The notes: generated from the sequence alone by a model not told the origin. 64,000 nucleotides of DNA from Blastocystis sp. Blastoise (GCA_039096225.1 JBBPEB010000005.1:214501-278500); one strand, 5' to 3'; counted from the first letter of the stretch, positions 1-15,219 are shown. A program made the numbers and translations.

Positions 1-316
1 GTGGACCATTGAGAATCATCGAATGTAGAAGAGAACCAATCAGATGGAATAGATCCCTCATTGTGTTTCCATTCAGATTGAGGAGAAATAACATATTCAA
101 CTATATAAATATATATATATATATATATATACTAAGAATAATTAATATATAAATATATACAGTTAACAATAAAGTTAGTAGATCCAAGACGTTCACGTTT
201 CTCTTTAAAGACGAGAGAAAATCCGCTAAGATCCGTTAAATTCTGTTGATTATAGTTATAATTATTTGCTAAATATATAGAAAGAGAAGAATCACTCTGC
301 CAACGATAATTTGTAC

Positions 317-381
<65 letters not shown>

Positions 382-443
382 CTTCATTATTTAGTTTAAT
401 AGAGTATTGTCCATATGGAACACAGAATTCATAATATAAAGTA

Positions 444-498
<55 letters not shown>

Positions 499-1945
499 TA
501 ACAATAATGATTCTATATACATTTCGTTTTTGTACAGTATCTAGTTTTTCATCCATGAGTATTTCTTGTGTTTCTACTTGAGTAATCGTGAATATTTCAC
601 TAGCTATAGTCATGTCATTTGCATAATAACGAACTATCTTTATATGAGCCAAAGTACAAGCTATATATATAGATATATATAAAGGAATACTAGTATGAGC
701 TACTTGGATATTCAAAAAAAATATATACATATAAATAATAACAAATAGATGTTACAATATATAATTAATAATAAATATAAATATATATACGTGAGACAGA
801 AAGATGAAGAATTGTAGAAATCGGATACGGATATTGTGCGGTGATTGTGTACTGTGTGTCAGGGGATACTTCTAACGGCTATAAATATAATTTTGTTCAT
901 TATTTTTTATATATTATTTAAAATATACATATATATTTCTAAGCAACAATTGTAGATATAAAGAATATTAAGAAGAATGAATGTTAATAATAATATATAC
1001 ATTTCCAGAGATGACTCCAGTGTCTGTATTAATCGATAAACCGCGGGGAAGTTGAGGTTCAATAGTAATACCGGTATATCCATTATAAAGAGGAGCAATA
1101 GTAGTAGAAGCACTACCTAGATAAATAGTATAGGTTTGTTTCTTATATCCAAAAGGTTGAGGAGCACGACTACAGGTGAAGAGGAAGAGTTCTCCAAGGC
1201 CTATTTGAGTCTGATCTGCTGACACTATATATATATATATAAAGAGAGAGAGAAATAGAGAGTTATATTACATATGATAATTATTCAAGAGTAAATGTAT
1301 TATATATAAATGTATAATCTTTATGAAGAATAATTATATATAATGAAAAATAAAAATAGTTATTCAAATGATTATGCAATAAATCATTACATATATATAG
1401 ACTATTTTATTTGTAATTTATATATAGAACAATATACTAATGGGTTGAAATTGAATTTGATTATAAGGCTTTGTATTCCCGTAAATATTTGCTATTGTTT
1501 TCTGATATTCAACAGTGATATCAGCGCAATATTCAATTGTGTTCCATGCGTCATTGTTTGAGTTTCTCCCTTTAAGGTAATAGGTTTTAGGAGTTCTATC
1601 GTAAAGTGTCCCTGCTGCCATTATATATTGATTAATATCAATATAACTATATAGAATAATATAGTATTTCTTATATATAAAATAGTATATTATTTTATAT
1701 ATATATAATATATAATATATAATATATAATATATAATATATAATATATAATATATAAGTGTTATTCATAAGAGTAGCAGCATTAATGGGTTTAGTGAGTG
1801 TAGAGAGCCATTGAGTGGATATATTGGTATCATAGAGATTGGAGCAATCCTTATTATTTGAACAATCGGTAGTATGAGGAGTCAAGGTATTTGCACACTC
1901 TATATAGATAGTGAGTATAGATAATAATAGGCGATAAAAATATAA

Positions 1946-1991
<46 letters not shown>

Positions 1992-2981
1992 TTCCTTCTT
2001 CAGTAGCAAAGAAGAGAGTCATATAAATAGACATATAATTTGTTTGAGAGATTCCCGCGGGATTACTGATACAAATAGCGAGAATATTATCTTTTTGAAG
2101 TGCATAAGCATTTAATATGATTCTAAAAAATATAATAATAGTTATTATTATCATATATTATATATACTGCATGTTATTTAATTCTTCAGTATTATTTCTA
2201 TATATATAATATATTAAACAAATTCCATCTATTATATAACAGTAACATACGGATTAATAGATAATGTTTTATACACTTGTATATCATTCATATATATAGT
2301 TATATCACCATTTAATTGTAAATGAAGATTATAAGCAGCCATTAAATCAAATTGAGTCTCTTCAAATGATATTCTATAATACTGATTCTCATTGGATGCA
2401 CTAGTTTGTTGACCATTTTGAACAGTTTCCCAAGAAGAAGAATCAAATGTCTTTTTATACCAATTATCAGGGACATTTCCTCTTTTAAAAGCTAGTGAAG
2501 AAACAGTATCAATAGGTCTTCGAATCGTGAATAATGCACAAATATTATTATGGTAAAGTGCATGTTTCCTTATAAGCATATTATTATCTTCATCAAATAC
2601 AGACAGGTATGTATTCAAACGAGCAGAAGATCTATTATAGTATTTTTAGTAAAAGAAATAAAAACAAACAAGACTTACTTGGTAGAAAAACATATCTTAT
2701 AATTGAGATCATCTGTTTTATTGACCTTAAAGGATTCTTTTACAACTGTACTTGGTGATTTACTTTTTGGAGAAGCAAAGAGAATGTCTTTGCCATTAAC
2801 AGTACCGGTAATGTTCCACTTTTCTGTTTCATAATTATCGCATACATATTCATAATGTAAAGTAATTTCTCCATCGTCAAACAGAATTGCTGACGTTGAA
2901 CCTATAATTAGCAATTACATATGAGAAGATATCTTATATACAAAAAAAGACAATAGCCAAAATAAAAACAATGAATTTCAT
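1..2981 (-). CDS. Secreted/surface modular protein (He_PIG-like), 5' part, runs off the left edge
   Basis: I place the start at 2981: the first 13 codons (MKFIVFILAIVFF) form a signal peptide split by a 40-nt intron (2902-2941). Early exons are 2942-2981, 2679-2901, 2251-2631, 2168-2197, 1992-2122 and a next one starting at 1899; all stay in frame. Modules in order are a jelly-roll-like beta domain with a W/NWYKKTFDSSSW motif, a discoidin-like half (DCSNLYDTNISTQWLS, then a YYLKGRNSNNDAW segment), a He_PIG immunoglobulin-like repeat (ITIEPQLPRGLSINTDTGVI), and a second W-rich module cut by the window edge. Module order matches the protein at 34735-40997, so the two are paralogues. The protein is secreted or membrane-anchored; its ligand is unknown. 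The intron at about 1647-1757 lacks a GT donor. Two CCGCGG sites lie in its exons (1041 and 2055). Confidence 0.8.
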
Positions 2982-4207
2982 GGTTTAAATTGGATAATAA
3001 ATTATTTTTTTAAAGATTGTTTTTTTATTCCCATAGAAATCCGTTTCAGAAAAAAAATTGTTGTTAGCATCTTGTGATGAATAGAATTGAGTTCCTTCTG
3101 CGTCATAAAGTTTAAATTTTGAACTTTATTTGATTGTCACAACATAATGAAAGTATGTTTTTTATATGTCAATATCTCTTCCATTTTCATTCTGGCATTA
3201 AAATGGTGAAATAAATCATAATGACAATTTTTTGACCGTTTATTTGAGAATTTCGCATAATATCCGCTATTATTATTCCTTAATTCATTGTATTATTATC
3301 ACTTTATTAATATAGAAGAATAGTGAAAGTTTAAATTGTTGATGAATTGTAATTATTAGTTTTTTGTAATAGGGGAAGATCCATGATGTTTCAAGTTCTT
3401 GTTTATGCATATTTATATAATTTTAGTTACAAAATTCATATGAAAATATTTTTTCAAATGAAAAAACATTTTTTTGTATGAAAGAAAATATATCAAATCT
3501 ATGTACGATTGATTGATTGCTAGAATAATGTAATATTATGTATGAAACAAACAAAAAAATATATTTGAAATAAATGACTAAATAAAAAGGAAAAATAAGT
3601 ATATAATAATTTTTTAGTTTAAGAAATTGACTGAAAAAGAGTTAGATGTGCACTATATTTTATAGAAAAATGTTTTTTGTGTGTATATTACATACTTGAC
3701 ACATATGTAATTATAATTTTTGAATTTGGAATTGTTGTTCAGATACCATGACAAGTCATTATTAATATTTTCTTTAAATTAATGAGTCAAAATATATAAG
3801 TTAGCATGTAAGTCAATTTAAAAGACAATAAATTAGAAAATAACGTTATAGTTTTTCTTTGATAGCTTGTTTGAATAGTGAATTGCTTTATACTTTGTGA
3901 TATCGTCATAGAAAAACTGTGATTCGTCAATATCAGTATTCAATATTTTATTATATTCAAATGACCTACTTGTTTGATGGATCATGTAAAATAAATGTCA
4001 AGTTTAAATTAAATAGTGAGATTCAATGTCTACTGCATTCCCCATCAATTGTTATTATAATAATAAATGAAAATAATAAAAAATAATGAATCTTTGAAAA
4101 AACACTTAATAAAAACAATTCTTAAAACCAGAGATTCTTTGAGTTTAATGACTTGCTGAACAGAATCTCTTGATATTGTTCATCCAGTGATTTTCAAACT
4201 CTACTTA
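2982..4207. other. Non-coding, upstream of the left surface-protein gene
   Basis: AT-rich sequence with no ORF resembling a known family and no microsatellite introns. It should contain the promoter of the minus-strand gene starting at 2981, but I see no distinct motif. Confidence 0.5.
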
Positions 4208-4215
4208 TCTGCTAG
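4208..4215 (+). repeat. Left copy of candidate 8-bp target-site duplication TCTGCTAG
   Basis: The same 8-mer occurs at 22604-22611, immediately outside the right CAGGG end. Eight-bp duplications are the hAT norm. Three bases (TCT) separate this copy from the CAGGG end, a small imperfection. Confidence 0.55.
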
Positions 4216-4218
4216 TCT

Positions 4219-4285
4219 CAGGGTGTGCCAAAACTGCGCTTTAAGCGCAAAGTGCGCTTTTCGATGTTGTTTTTGCGCTTAAATC
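4219..4285 (+). repeat. Candidate left hAT terminal/subterminal sequence
   Basis: It begins CAGGGTGTGCCA and is followed by GCGCTTTAAGCGC, a further GCGCTT, and TTTTTGCGCTTAAAT. The reverse complement of the right end (22530-22603) also starts CAGGG, has CC at matching places, contains TTAAGCG, and carries the identical 15-mer TTTTTGCGCTTAAAT. Short CAGGG-type inverted termini and repeated subterminal motifs are typical of hAT transposase binding regions. Confidence 0.6.
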
Positions 4286-5477
4286 TTTTATTTCATTTTT
4301 CTTTTAATTTTTATAAATCTACATAGAATAAAACGTTTAATAATTTTTAGAGGATCGAGATAAGCTCAATAATGATGTTTTTGACATTTTACACGAGGTT
4401 TGTGTTTGTTGATGTAATTTGATTTGTTGTTGAATAAATAATAACCTTACACATATTATAATTAGAGAGCAAATTGAATTTTTTAGCATTTTTAGAATGT
4501 TAATCATGTAGTTATAATGATTGATTGTCTTTAAGTATTTAACAATTAGGAAAAAAGCGTGATTATGTGTAGATCTTAATAATATAGTAGTAGTAGAATC
4601 ATAATAGCAATACATGCTTCAAATTTTTACAAAACTTTGAATTCTTTTAAATTGGCTAAATACTGATTATTAGTGGTCAAAAAATTTTCAAACTCAGCTC
4701 ATCAAGACGCATTAATTTACACACTTTTCATGAAAAAAAGACCGGGTGACATAAAAAAGTAATTCATTCATTGACTATTATACTATGACATGACAGTTTT
4801 TAACTTAAAACATATTATTTTGATATATAATGTATAAATGTTTTGAAATAAGTCATCTAAGAAGATTTTTGTGACACATGTTGTGACAGATACATGACTT
4901 AAAAGTTCATAAGTCATCAAATAACAACAAGTATGATTCCTATATTTGACTATTTGTGTTAATTTGGGTGACAAATAAAAATTATTTTGTGACAAAAGTC
5001 AATTGCTTAAGATATTCTTTTGTATATTATTTTAAAGACTTTTATTTATGTTTATAATGAAAAATAATGTCAATAAATACTAAAAAATATTATAAAAAAT
5101 AATAATGTAATTAAAAAGTTTTTATTTTTATAAAATATCATGAAGTAGTCTTGTAGGGACTGTACAGATACATCCTGACAAGTAATAAAAATTAAATAAA
5201 CGAAAAGCATATTAAAATATTATTTTTCAAAAATCAAACAAAAAACAATAAAATGAACAAAAGCTGGATTTGAAAAAACAATACGTCCAACAAAATGATT
5301 TTTAATAGCCTTATAAAATGGTTTTAAAATGTATTTTATATGTAGAATAAGTCACACAACACATTTATAATATTTATATTATAAAATATATTGTTTTTAT
5401 GTTTAAAAATAAAAAAATAAAAAAACGGTTAGTAGTCACTAGCTTTGCAATTATTATATGACTTGATGAAAAATATT

Positions 5478-5562
5478 ATAAGGGAGTTGTTTGGTCAAAT
5501 GGTCAGTGCGTATAAAATTTTTACATAGTGGACGGATCGAATCTTACGAGGAACTATTTTTT
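5478..5562 (+). repeat. tRNA-derived (SINE-like) unit 1
   Basis: An A-box-like TGGTCAAATGG is followed after about 45 nt by a B-box-like GGATCGAATCT (5534-5544) and then a run of seven T. That is the layout of an RNA polymerase III gene. The T stem and acceptor stem pair poorly, so it is not a functional tRNA; a tRNA-derived SINE or decayed tRNA is more likely. Confidence 0.35.
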
Positions 5563-5845
5563 TAAACTTTTTCTTTTGACTGCTATTTACAATGATTTTA
5601 TTTAAAATCAACTTTGTTTCATTTTTATTATCTGTAAACATTATTTACATCATTGATATCTGCTTTTTAGTTTAGAATCAACATATCAACAAACTTTTTT
5701 TTCAAAAAATAGTAATTATTGTTTAAAAACAATTCTAAGTATTTCTAGAATGTTATAAATGTAATAAAAGAGCATAAATATAATATTTGAAGATATCAAA
5801 TAATTTTAAACTTATTATATAGAACACATGAAAAAATAAAATTGA

Positions 5846-5935
5846 GAAATCGGTTGGTATAGTTGACCAGCGCTGTAGCTATTATGGTAATTGTCGCTGG
5901 ATCGAATCTCGCAAGAGGCATTTTTATTTTTATTT
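5846..5935 (+). repeat. tRNA-derived (SINE-like) unit 2
   Basis: Same organisation as unit 1: A-box-like TTGGTATAGTTGA, B-box-like GGATCGAATCT (5899-5909), then T-rich sequence. Its B box is 365 bp from that of unit 1, and the region around 5425-5450 resembles its first half. Two related units so close together argue for a repeat family rather than chance. Confidence 0.35.
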
Positions 5936-7508
5936 CTTGGAAAAACATCTTTTTATGAAACTTGTTCTTTTATATATTTATTTTGATTATCTCTTGATAC
6001 GATCATTTATTTTGGTTTAATTTAATTAACTTAGTTTATCAAGAGTATTCGCCTTGAGTATTTATTTTAATTTTTATAATCTGCTTTACTTAATTACTTT
6101 CTTTCTTTAGGTATCAAGGCTTTTAGCTTTTAAACAACTCTTTATACTGTGAAATCAGGATCTATAGCATTCCAGATGGTTCAAATGGATCAACAAATAT
6201 TTTTTGTATATAATTCGTTTCTTCATTTGTAATATTTATTTGATTTATCTTTATTTTATAGTGCAGGATGATCAGTATTTTTCAAGAGTATTTATTGTGC
6301 GTTATCTATAAGGTTTATTTAGTATTTATATTAATTATATTATAATTGCTTTTTATCATTATTATTTCATTGATTTATTTGTATATTAGTTTATTATAGT
6401 GATCGTTATTTTCTTATTTATATTTAAAAGGAATATTATTTCATTTTTGATAACAAATTATATATATAGATATACGAGGTCAATACTTTAATTAAGTGTG
6501 GCATTCTTTCTATGTTTAGAATTATTTTATGGTCCTTTAATGTATAAAAATATTGATGAGTATATATTTATTATTATATTTATTAGTATATTTATTATAG
6601 TATTTATGATATTTATGATTATGAAAATAATATATATATAGTTCAACTATAGAATTATTTCCAGTTGTTATCATTTATTATTTTATATATATATATATCA
6701 ACAATTAGTGAACAATAGATAAGGAAGCTATTCAATTATTAAGCCAATTAAATGATAAACGAGATTGTATATATATATTATTATTATATTTATTATATTA
6801 TATATACTTATTATTATATATATATATAGGTTTATATATGGAGAATGAAGTTTATTGGTCAAAAATTATTCATTATATATATATAAATATTTTTGAAAGA
6901 GATACTATTACGGATTCCTTACAACAACAAGAATAAGTATATATATATATTATTATTATTATTATTATATAGTTATTTTCAATATTATCTGAATTGATTC
7001 CTATAAATTAAAATAATTCTATGATTTTAGCTACTTTTGCATGTATATATATATATATTTGATTATTATACTTTATTTATATTATCTATATATTAATACT
7101 ATTTATATATATATGTATAGATATATATACATCATTATCTTCTGAGAGTCCTTACCTTTCATCCTCTCGCCTTCAGGCCCTTATCCCTACCCTCGCACCA
7201 CTTCTCGCCTCCCCTTTACATACACATCGTCTCCATGCACTTCGTATTCTAAAGAGCTTCCAACAACTTGATGTATATATATTATTTTATATAATAATAA
7301 TATTAATAATAATAATAAATATATATATATATATAGTCGTCTTCAACCTATTGAAAGATCTACCTGTATATATATATCTTCATAATCATCATTATATATA
7401 TATACATTCTTATAGTTACTTCTTATAAGTCCCTCACTGACGCACTCCTCCATCCCTCAAAGAACATTAAAGCACGTTATAATTCCTATACTATTAATTG
7501 TATATCAA

Positions 7509-7550
<42 letters not shown>

Positions 7551-8232
7551 GCTGATTTATTAATTGTTATGTATTCACGGGAATATGGTCATGTATCTAA
7601 TTTTTTTTTCTTATTTATTACCTCGTATCCCTCTAAATGAGTATAAAACAGTAGCTATCTATGGACAATATATATGTATATAATAGTATATATAAGTATA
7701 TATAATAGTATATATAATACATGAATAATATATATTCTGTGTATTTTCTGCTAATCTTCTTATTATATATGATCTATATATATATATATATGTATATAGA
7801 AATACTGGTTTATTGACTGTGAAATTGGCGGGAAGTCTTGCTTTGATTCAATTCATCAATATTAAGCCACTTTTCAACAATATATATGCTCAATCAACTC
7901 TACAGAATATGTCCGATATACATAATATATATATATATGTAGTTCTTATGTAACTAAAAATACATTAAATAAACTATATCAAAATGGAATAAAGACGAAT
8001 TCTTATATATATAATCAGATACTAACAATGGACATGATATTAAGTTTAATTGAACAATCTAAAGTCAGATGGTATATATATATATATATATATTCTTTTT
8101 TAATCTATTTATCAATATATATATATTAGGACTCTATCTGAAGACTTATATGCTTCTTTTCCCTGTCTTTATATACATATATACAATTACCCCCTATCTA
8201 TACACTTATTGATACTATGCATCAATTATACA

Positions 8233-9306
8233 CAGATCCCCGCGGGGATCTGATGAGCAAAGAAAGTCAAGGCCGACTTCTTCTAGACAATCTTGATAAG
8301 TATATTATATGTTATATACTATTATATATTATTATATCTTATTATTATTTATTATTATATACTATTATATTATAGGTATAAGAATAACAAAGATTACACT
8401 CAATTCTTTAACGATATTATAAGAATAGTATATAACTATATATAACTATATATAACTATATTTATAACTATATATAACTATATATATAGGTGAGTGATGG
8501 TATTGCTCTTTATTCTCTACTCCGATTGGGTCTCAATTCTACATATATACCTACTCTTATTGATCTGTATTTACAATTACCCTTTGATTTGATGATTTCC
8601 CGCGGGGTTGAGAATGTTCATAGTCGTAATCTATTTGTAGATAGAATCAATGGAGAAGCTACTATGAAGTATATATATATATGTATAGTATTTTATATAA
8701 CCATATATATCTATTTTTTCTCACTATATATACCTATATATACTTTTATATATAGTGCCATTATTAATTATTTATCGTTCAAAGCACGTCCTATATCTGA
8801 CAAAACTGTTCTTCGAATTCTAAAGCAAAATATCAAAGTAGATCGTCGTATGTGGCGCATACTGTGACATTCTCTTATTTTTCTCTTTTTATACTCTATT
8901 ATAATTACTTATTATTGTTATTCCACATATTATTATGCTTATTATTTTATATATTCTAGCTATATATTCCTATATTTATTCTAGCTATATATTCCCCTCT
9001 TTTCTAGTCATTTCTCCTTCTTACACTGGACATCCGTCAATACTTCACTTCCTCTTTCTCTCTCTTCTCATTCATTATGATTAATAACAATGAACCTCTC
9101 GTGACTTCCTTGGCGGCAACTATCGACGCGGGAACCAAATATAAGAATGTATATCTATTACAAGAACAATTGAATAAAGATAATATACATGATTTATATG
9201 ATAGTCCTGAATTCCTTAGATATCAAGTATATATATATAATATTATCTATTATTACTATATTTATTACTATACATATTCTACATTTATTACTCTATATAT
9301 ATTACT

Positions 9307-9349
<43 letters not shown>

Positions 9350-9452
9350 TGTAGATATTCCATCATCTTCCCTCCTTCTTCTTCCCGCGGAATCCCTTAA
9401 TGAACTGCTCTCCATAGTGATGACTACTTTCCTATCTCTTAATTCCCCGCGG
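8233..9452. other. Cluster of four CCGCGG palindromes
   Basis: CCGCGG occurs at 8240, 8600, 9385 and 9447, each inside coding exons but in different reading frames. The first is the core of a perfect 20-bp palindrome, CAGATCCCCGCGGGGATCTG (8233-8252). In DNA this AT-rich such a cluster is not expected by chance. Its role is unknown. Confidence 0.6.
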
Positions 9453-10045
9453 GACATTCTCTTTGTCTTACAACATTCTTCGATGATCCCTCTATTTATC
9501 CTTCTTTATATCTTGTAGAAGACACTGTTTAAGGTATATATATATATAAATTAGTTTGAATTATGATGTCATTCTCTCTTATTCTTTTAGTTTTATATAT
9601 ATATATATATATAATTTTCCTCCCCTTTACAGATTCTCCTGTTGTTCCACTTCGTTACTCGCTCTCCCTTCATCCCCGCCCTATATACAAAGACTTTACA
9701 AGTATTCTTAGATAGAGTTGGATTAGCGAGTAAAGACTCTAATTATGTATATATATATAATAATAATAGTATTATTATTGTTTTTGTTTTTTTCTATTAC
9801 TCTCTATATATCATTAAAAACATAATATTAATACATATATAATTATATTTCTCTATAGCACAAAACGTTACTCTCTTCGAACATTCTTCGTATCGACATA
9901 CAGAGCGTCATTCGACCCATACATCATCATTTCCAATATAAAACGGATGACCATGATTGTACATATACCATGACTATTAAGGCCGAATATGAATTTATGG
10001 AGAAACTAAAGAAGAGTCCAGATGATGAAACGGCACAACTTATTG

Positions 10046-10183
<138 letters not shown>

Positions 10184-11171
10184 TATGAAAATTGAAAATG
10201 AATTATCTACAGATGCCACTACTATTGCTACTACTTCTTCTACTACTTCTAAAGCATATTCGAATAGAATTCGAAGTAAGCTTATTCAACGTCGTATACG
10301 TGGTTTATGTATAAAGAGAATAGTTGAATGTATAGGTTATTTTAGTAGTTATAATTATAAACAATGGAAATCATTATTATTTGATCCATTAACTCCTTTG
10401 TATGAAGTATTACATAATACTATATTAGGATTAAAGAAAACACCAGTATTATTAAATTACCTCATTTAATATCATTTTCTCCTTCTTTATATTATTTATA
10501 TGATATTCAACCTTTATTATTACCTACTTTAGTGGAATGTTTATCATTAGGTATTGATTCTGGTAAACAATTAGGTGTTAATATTGTTAATGATATTATT
10601 GCTACTATTAATAATTTATTAGGTATTAGAAGAAGAAATGGATAATTTTGAGAAATCAACAAAGAATGAAAATAGAGAAGAAGCTGAAATGAAGAATAAG
10701 ATGAGAAAAGAAATGAAAGAAACTGATAATGATGATGAAGATGAAATAGAAAAATTAAAAGAAAATATTAAAGAAAAAAAGAATAGAAAAGATCAACGAA
10801 AAGGTATATATATATTATATATATTTTTTTATTTACTATTTTATTATTATAATCATTATTTTATTTATGTTAGATTATTGTTATATTTATTATTATTATT
10901 CTATATATATAGAAGAATTATTAAATCGTATGTTAACTAGTAAGGTTATAGCTTATATTTCATCTCTTCTTGATTCTATTCTCTCTCATATTCAAAGCAG
11001 ACTGAAACTTATACATAATTTTAGATCTGGTATTAGCGTTAGTATGCTGATATATATATATATATATGTATATATTTTTTATTGTTATTTTATTATTCTT
11101 TCATATATATATATACATATTAAATGAAACTGGGTTGAATATAGGTATCAAGAAGTACCTAAATGTGATTA

Positions 11172-14100
11172 AAAAGTTGAATAGTTTCTTTTCTTCTGTC
11201 TTTTGTATATTAATGCTTAAAGTAATTATTTCATTGCTTCGTTTAGTTTGAATATGTTTGATGGCTTATATCAAATAAATGATAGCTTTATTTGCTCATT
11301 TATAAAGACATTTTTTTATATTTAGGTTAACTTTGTCAAAAATATTATGATTTATGGCCATGTATACAAATAAGGTGAAAAGCCTTTCATTCAGTCTGAT
11401 GACAAAACTCATGAGTATCATATTTTGTTACAAAAAACTTCCTTATGTGTTTGATAAATTCAGCAGAATTAAGCATGGCTGAAAAAGTGTCACAAAATTT
11501 GGTGGCAAGTGTCACCAAAGTCAGGAAAGGACTGACTATTTGATTATTTTTAAAACTTCAGTCATTCTTTAAAAATTTCAATGATAATTTCATTCTTTTG
11601 TTAAAGATTCAAATCAGAATAAGATTATTGCCTATAATATTTTTTCAAACTTGCTTTCTATCTGCTTTCTGAACTAATAATGGTTTATCATTAAGATTCA
11701 TATTGGTTTTTGTTGCATTGTGAACTCCTCTTAAATACTAGTCAATATCTACTACATGATGATTTCCCATTGTTTGTTGATTGCTTTGTTACGTACTTGC
11801 TCGTTATGATCAGTGTTCAATACACATATCTTACAATGTGCTACGTGATGGATACTTATCAGTTACTTATTCTTGGAATGATTACTTGCAATGTATAATT
11901 TTATGAATATTTACAGTTTGTTGCCTTCCATTTATTATTTACATCTGATTTGGTTACTCACCAAACTTCCTTACTTCTCTTCTTGAATTAGTATACTCAT
12001 TTTCTTTTTGTAACTTTGCGATTAATGAGATCTTTATTTATGTTGTTTGTATGTTTGATTTTATTCGACTAATGTGCTTTTGATTGCTTGTTCTACTTTA
12101 TAAGTGCTAATTATTTTGTTTTTGTTTTTTATTTTTCTGATACTTCCTTTTTTCATACTGTATTATAATGGTATTTATATATAACGATGACATTTTCTTA
12201 TAGATTTACTTATTATGAATTTTCTTATTCTTATTCTAGTATTTAATAAATACTTAAACACTTCATCTCTGCGATTAATACTTACTATGGTTACTAACAT
12301 ACATAAGTTTCTACTGAAGATAGTAGCAGATTAGTAACAATTGATGTTTATTTCTTTTCATCCTTAAATCCTTTTGTCTATATTACAATATTATCATGTA
12401 CTCTTATTCTATCAAGTTTACTATTATAAGTTTTTGAATGTTTTAGTATCTTATTGTGTAATTCTTTAATATGCTATTATACAGGAAAGTATCTATATGA
12501 TATTTCTTTGTTGTAGTTTTCTGTATAAAATTTTTGAATTTCTTTTTATTCTTTGTATATATTTTCATCTTGGTTAATTATTCTTCAACTTCTCTTCATG
12601 TTATCGTTAGTCTACTATTATATATTGAATTTTTAGTTATAAACCTTATCTTATTTCCTTATCTTATTTCATCTTTTGTTCTTTTAAGGTATTATAGCAT
12701 TACATTAATTGTATTAGTTTTCTGGTTTTTCAGTCTCTTCCTATCTTCTTCGTATGGTATCTTTATATTTATTAGACTCTTCATTTCTTCTGGTGCTTTT
12801 CAATTATTATGTGATCATTCGTAATACTTCACCTGCATGTTCTTTTCCCTTTATTAAAGAGTTTCTAGATGTGCTATTTTTATATTACTTTTATATTATC
12901 CTTAGTTGATATTCCTTTTTCTCCTATGATAGAATTCTTTATGTTCTTATGTTATTCTAATAGTCGTTTCATATTTCTCTATTAAACATACTATGAGATT
13001 TAATGACGATTTTCTTTTCCTTTAATAATTACAAATTCCTCATTATTATATATTATTATATATCTTAGTTTTATTATTCTAACAGATTTATTTTTATATT
13101 TGTTTCTATAATTGAAAACATACTCAATTAATTTATTTTCATATTTCATTCAAATATACTCTTCATATACATATTCATATCCTTCATTTATGGTTTTCTT
13201 CGTTTTCTCATGTTCTATATATTATCCCATGGTCTACTTGTTTTTGTGCCTATTTTTAATCCTATACTTCCTCATTATCTCTATTTCTTTATCCACTTTT
13301 CTTTTATTTCTAGTGCTTCTATTGTGTATATTGTGTGCTCATTATTAGACTTATTCATTTTAATACTGCTTCATCATTATCTCTCTTCATATTCTTTAAT
13401 GCTCATGTTTATTGTATTTCCTATTTACACAGTTATTATTTCAGAAGCATTTTCCATTTCTTGTCTAAATAATATGGGTTTGAATATTTTTATTAGTCCT
13501 ATTTCTTACTATCGTTTTTTATAATTCTTCTCGTTCGTTTCCTTTCTTTTTCTTTCCAACAATTTCTCTCTTGGCACTACTCATCATGGATTTTAGTAAT
13601 CAAAGTTAGGATTTGTTCTCATTGTTGTATTACTATTATCTATATACCACAAAAGATATTTTTATTATTTCTCTTCATTCTAAGGTTTTGCTCTTTTTGT
13701 TACTTAAACATATTTATATGGCTACTCTTATTTATTATTATTGTGTACATTCTCTTCTTCTTATTTAATTTTTTATAAAAGCCTAGTATCTACACCTTCT
13801 ATTCCTTCTATTCTTTCTCATTTCTAATTACTCTCATTTTCCAAAAATGATATAATTATATAATAGGATCTATGTCTCCATATTTCTTTCGTACTGTTAT
13901 TTAATAAAATACTATCTCTATTTACTTTAAACCATTTCAACTCCCTTTAACTTATTATCTATATACATCTTACATTCATGCTGATATGAATACTATAATA
14001 CTATTTGTATTTCTTCTATTTTGTTGAATACGGTTGAGGTAGTTCTCGAATTGTTTATTTTCTAAATTTATTTTCATTTCTATTACTTTAGATATTATAT

Positions 14101-15219
14101 CTTCTTAAGTGCATATGTACATAATTAATATGCTTATATATATTTACACCTGCTTTTTCCGTTATCAGCCGTTACTTCATATTATTTATACAATGTCTAA
14201 CTATTATATACAATTTACTCCGTTTGTTCTTTTACTCATGATGATATAATATAGAAATCAACTTCTTATTACTTCTTATGGTTTATTTATTGTATTTCTA
14301 TTTATAGATTTATATATATTTTTATACGAATATTGTTCTCTCTTCATGTTATTGTCTTTAAAAATATACTAAAAATAATTATTATCGTCTCTTCTACTCA
14401 TTTATCACTGCCGATTATAAATTCAGTTGATATATGCATTCTTCCTTCTTCTTAACTTCAAATTTTATTTACAAGTTTTTAGTTATCTTCTTTATGATCT
14501 ACATATATAAATATATTCTCATTAAGTCTATGTCAATCTTTCCAATAATTTTTCTTCTGATAATCTTTCAAATGCTAACCTTTATATAATATCATGAATC
14601 TTAATCTAATACTTATTTCATGCTATTATAATATAAAATCCACATTACTTTCTATTATATCATATATTCTAATACTCTTTCGGATATATATAATCCCTCA
14701 TATGATACTTAATATAGATATAACACATCTTGCTCTTTCCTTTTGAATTCATGTATAAATATAAAATTGTTGGTGTAAACGATTTAAGATTCCACTTTAT
14801 ATATATGTTTTGGAAAATAGTATATTCTTTAGGAACCAATTGTTATCACTCTCTTTGTGATATTTGATTGATAAGTCAGGTAAATGATTTTAGTAGTTAT
14901 TTGGTTCTTTCTATTGATACATTATGATTGAAAATATATTTTGCTATTTATTTATATATTTAATCTTCTTGATTAGATATACTATTTGATTTAAGAAGAG
15001 TATACTTTATAGTTGTATATTATACTTTTGATTGAATAAAGATTCTTATTAGTATTGGATATTGTTTTAAAGTATTATACTAGAGAGATTAGTATATATG
15101 AAATAATTACTTCTAAAATAATATTTATTTTTCATATAAGTAATAATATTTCTCAGTTATTCGTTTGATCTGAATATAATAGTACTTGAAAAAGAATATA
15201 ATTAGAAAAATAATTGAAA
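11172..15219. other. Gene desert with strong pyrimidine bias
   Basis: No ORF resembles a protein family. From roughly 12.0 to 15.9 kb the plus strand is dominated by T and C, which creates long hydrophobic shadow ORFs. TA-microsatellite introns, which mark genes elsewhere, are absent. I see no RNA gene. Confidence 0.5.

Larger units (their letters stand above)
4286..6650. other. Gene-poor AT-rich segment with tRNA-like repeats
   Basis: No convincing exon. It holds the two pol III-like units listed separately and scattered AT-rich sequence. The first plausible exon of the next gene lies near 6.72 kb. Confidence 0.4.

Noticed and set aside
12534-13524. Long hydrophobic ORFs that look like membrane proteins
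   Set aside because: They arise from T-rich sequence, overlap each other in different frames, lack TA introns nearby and match no family.
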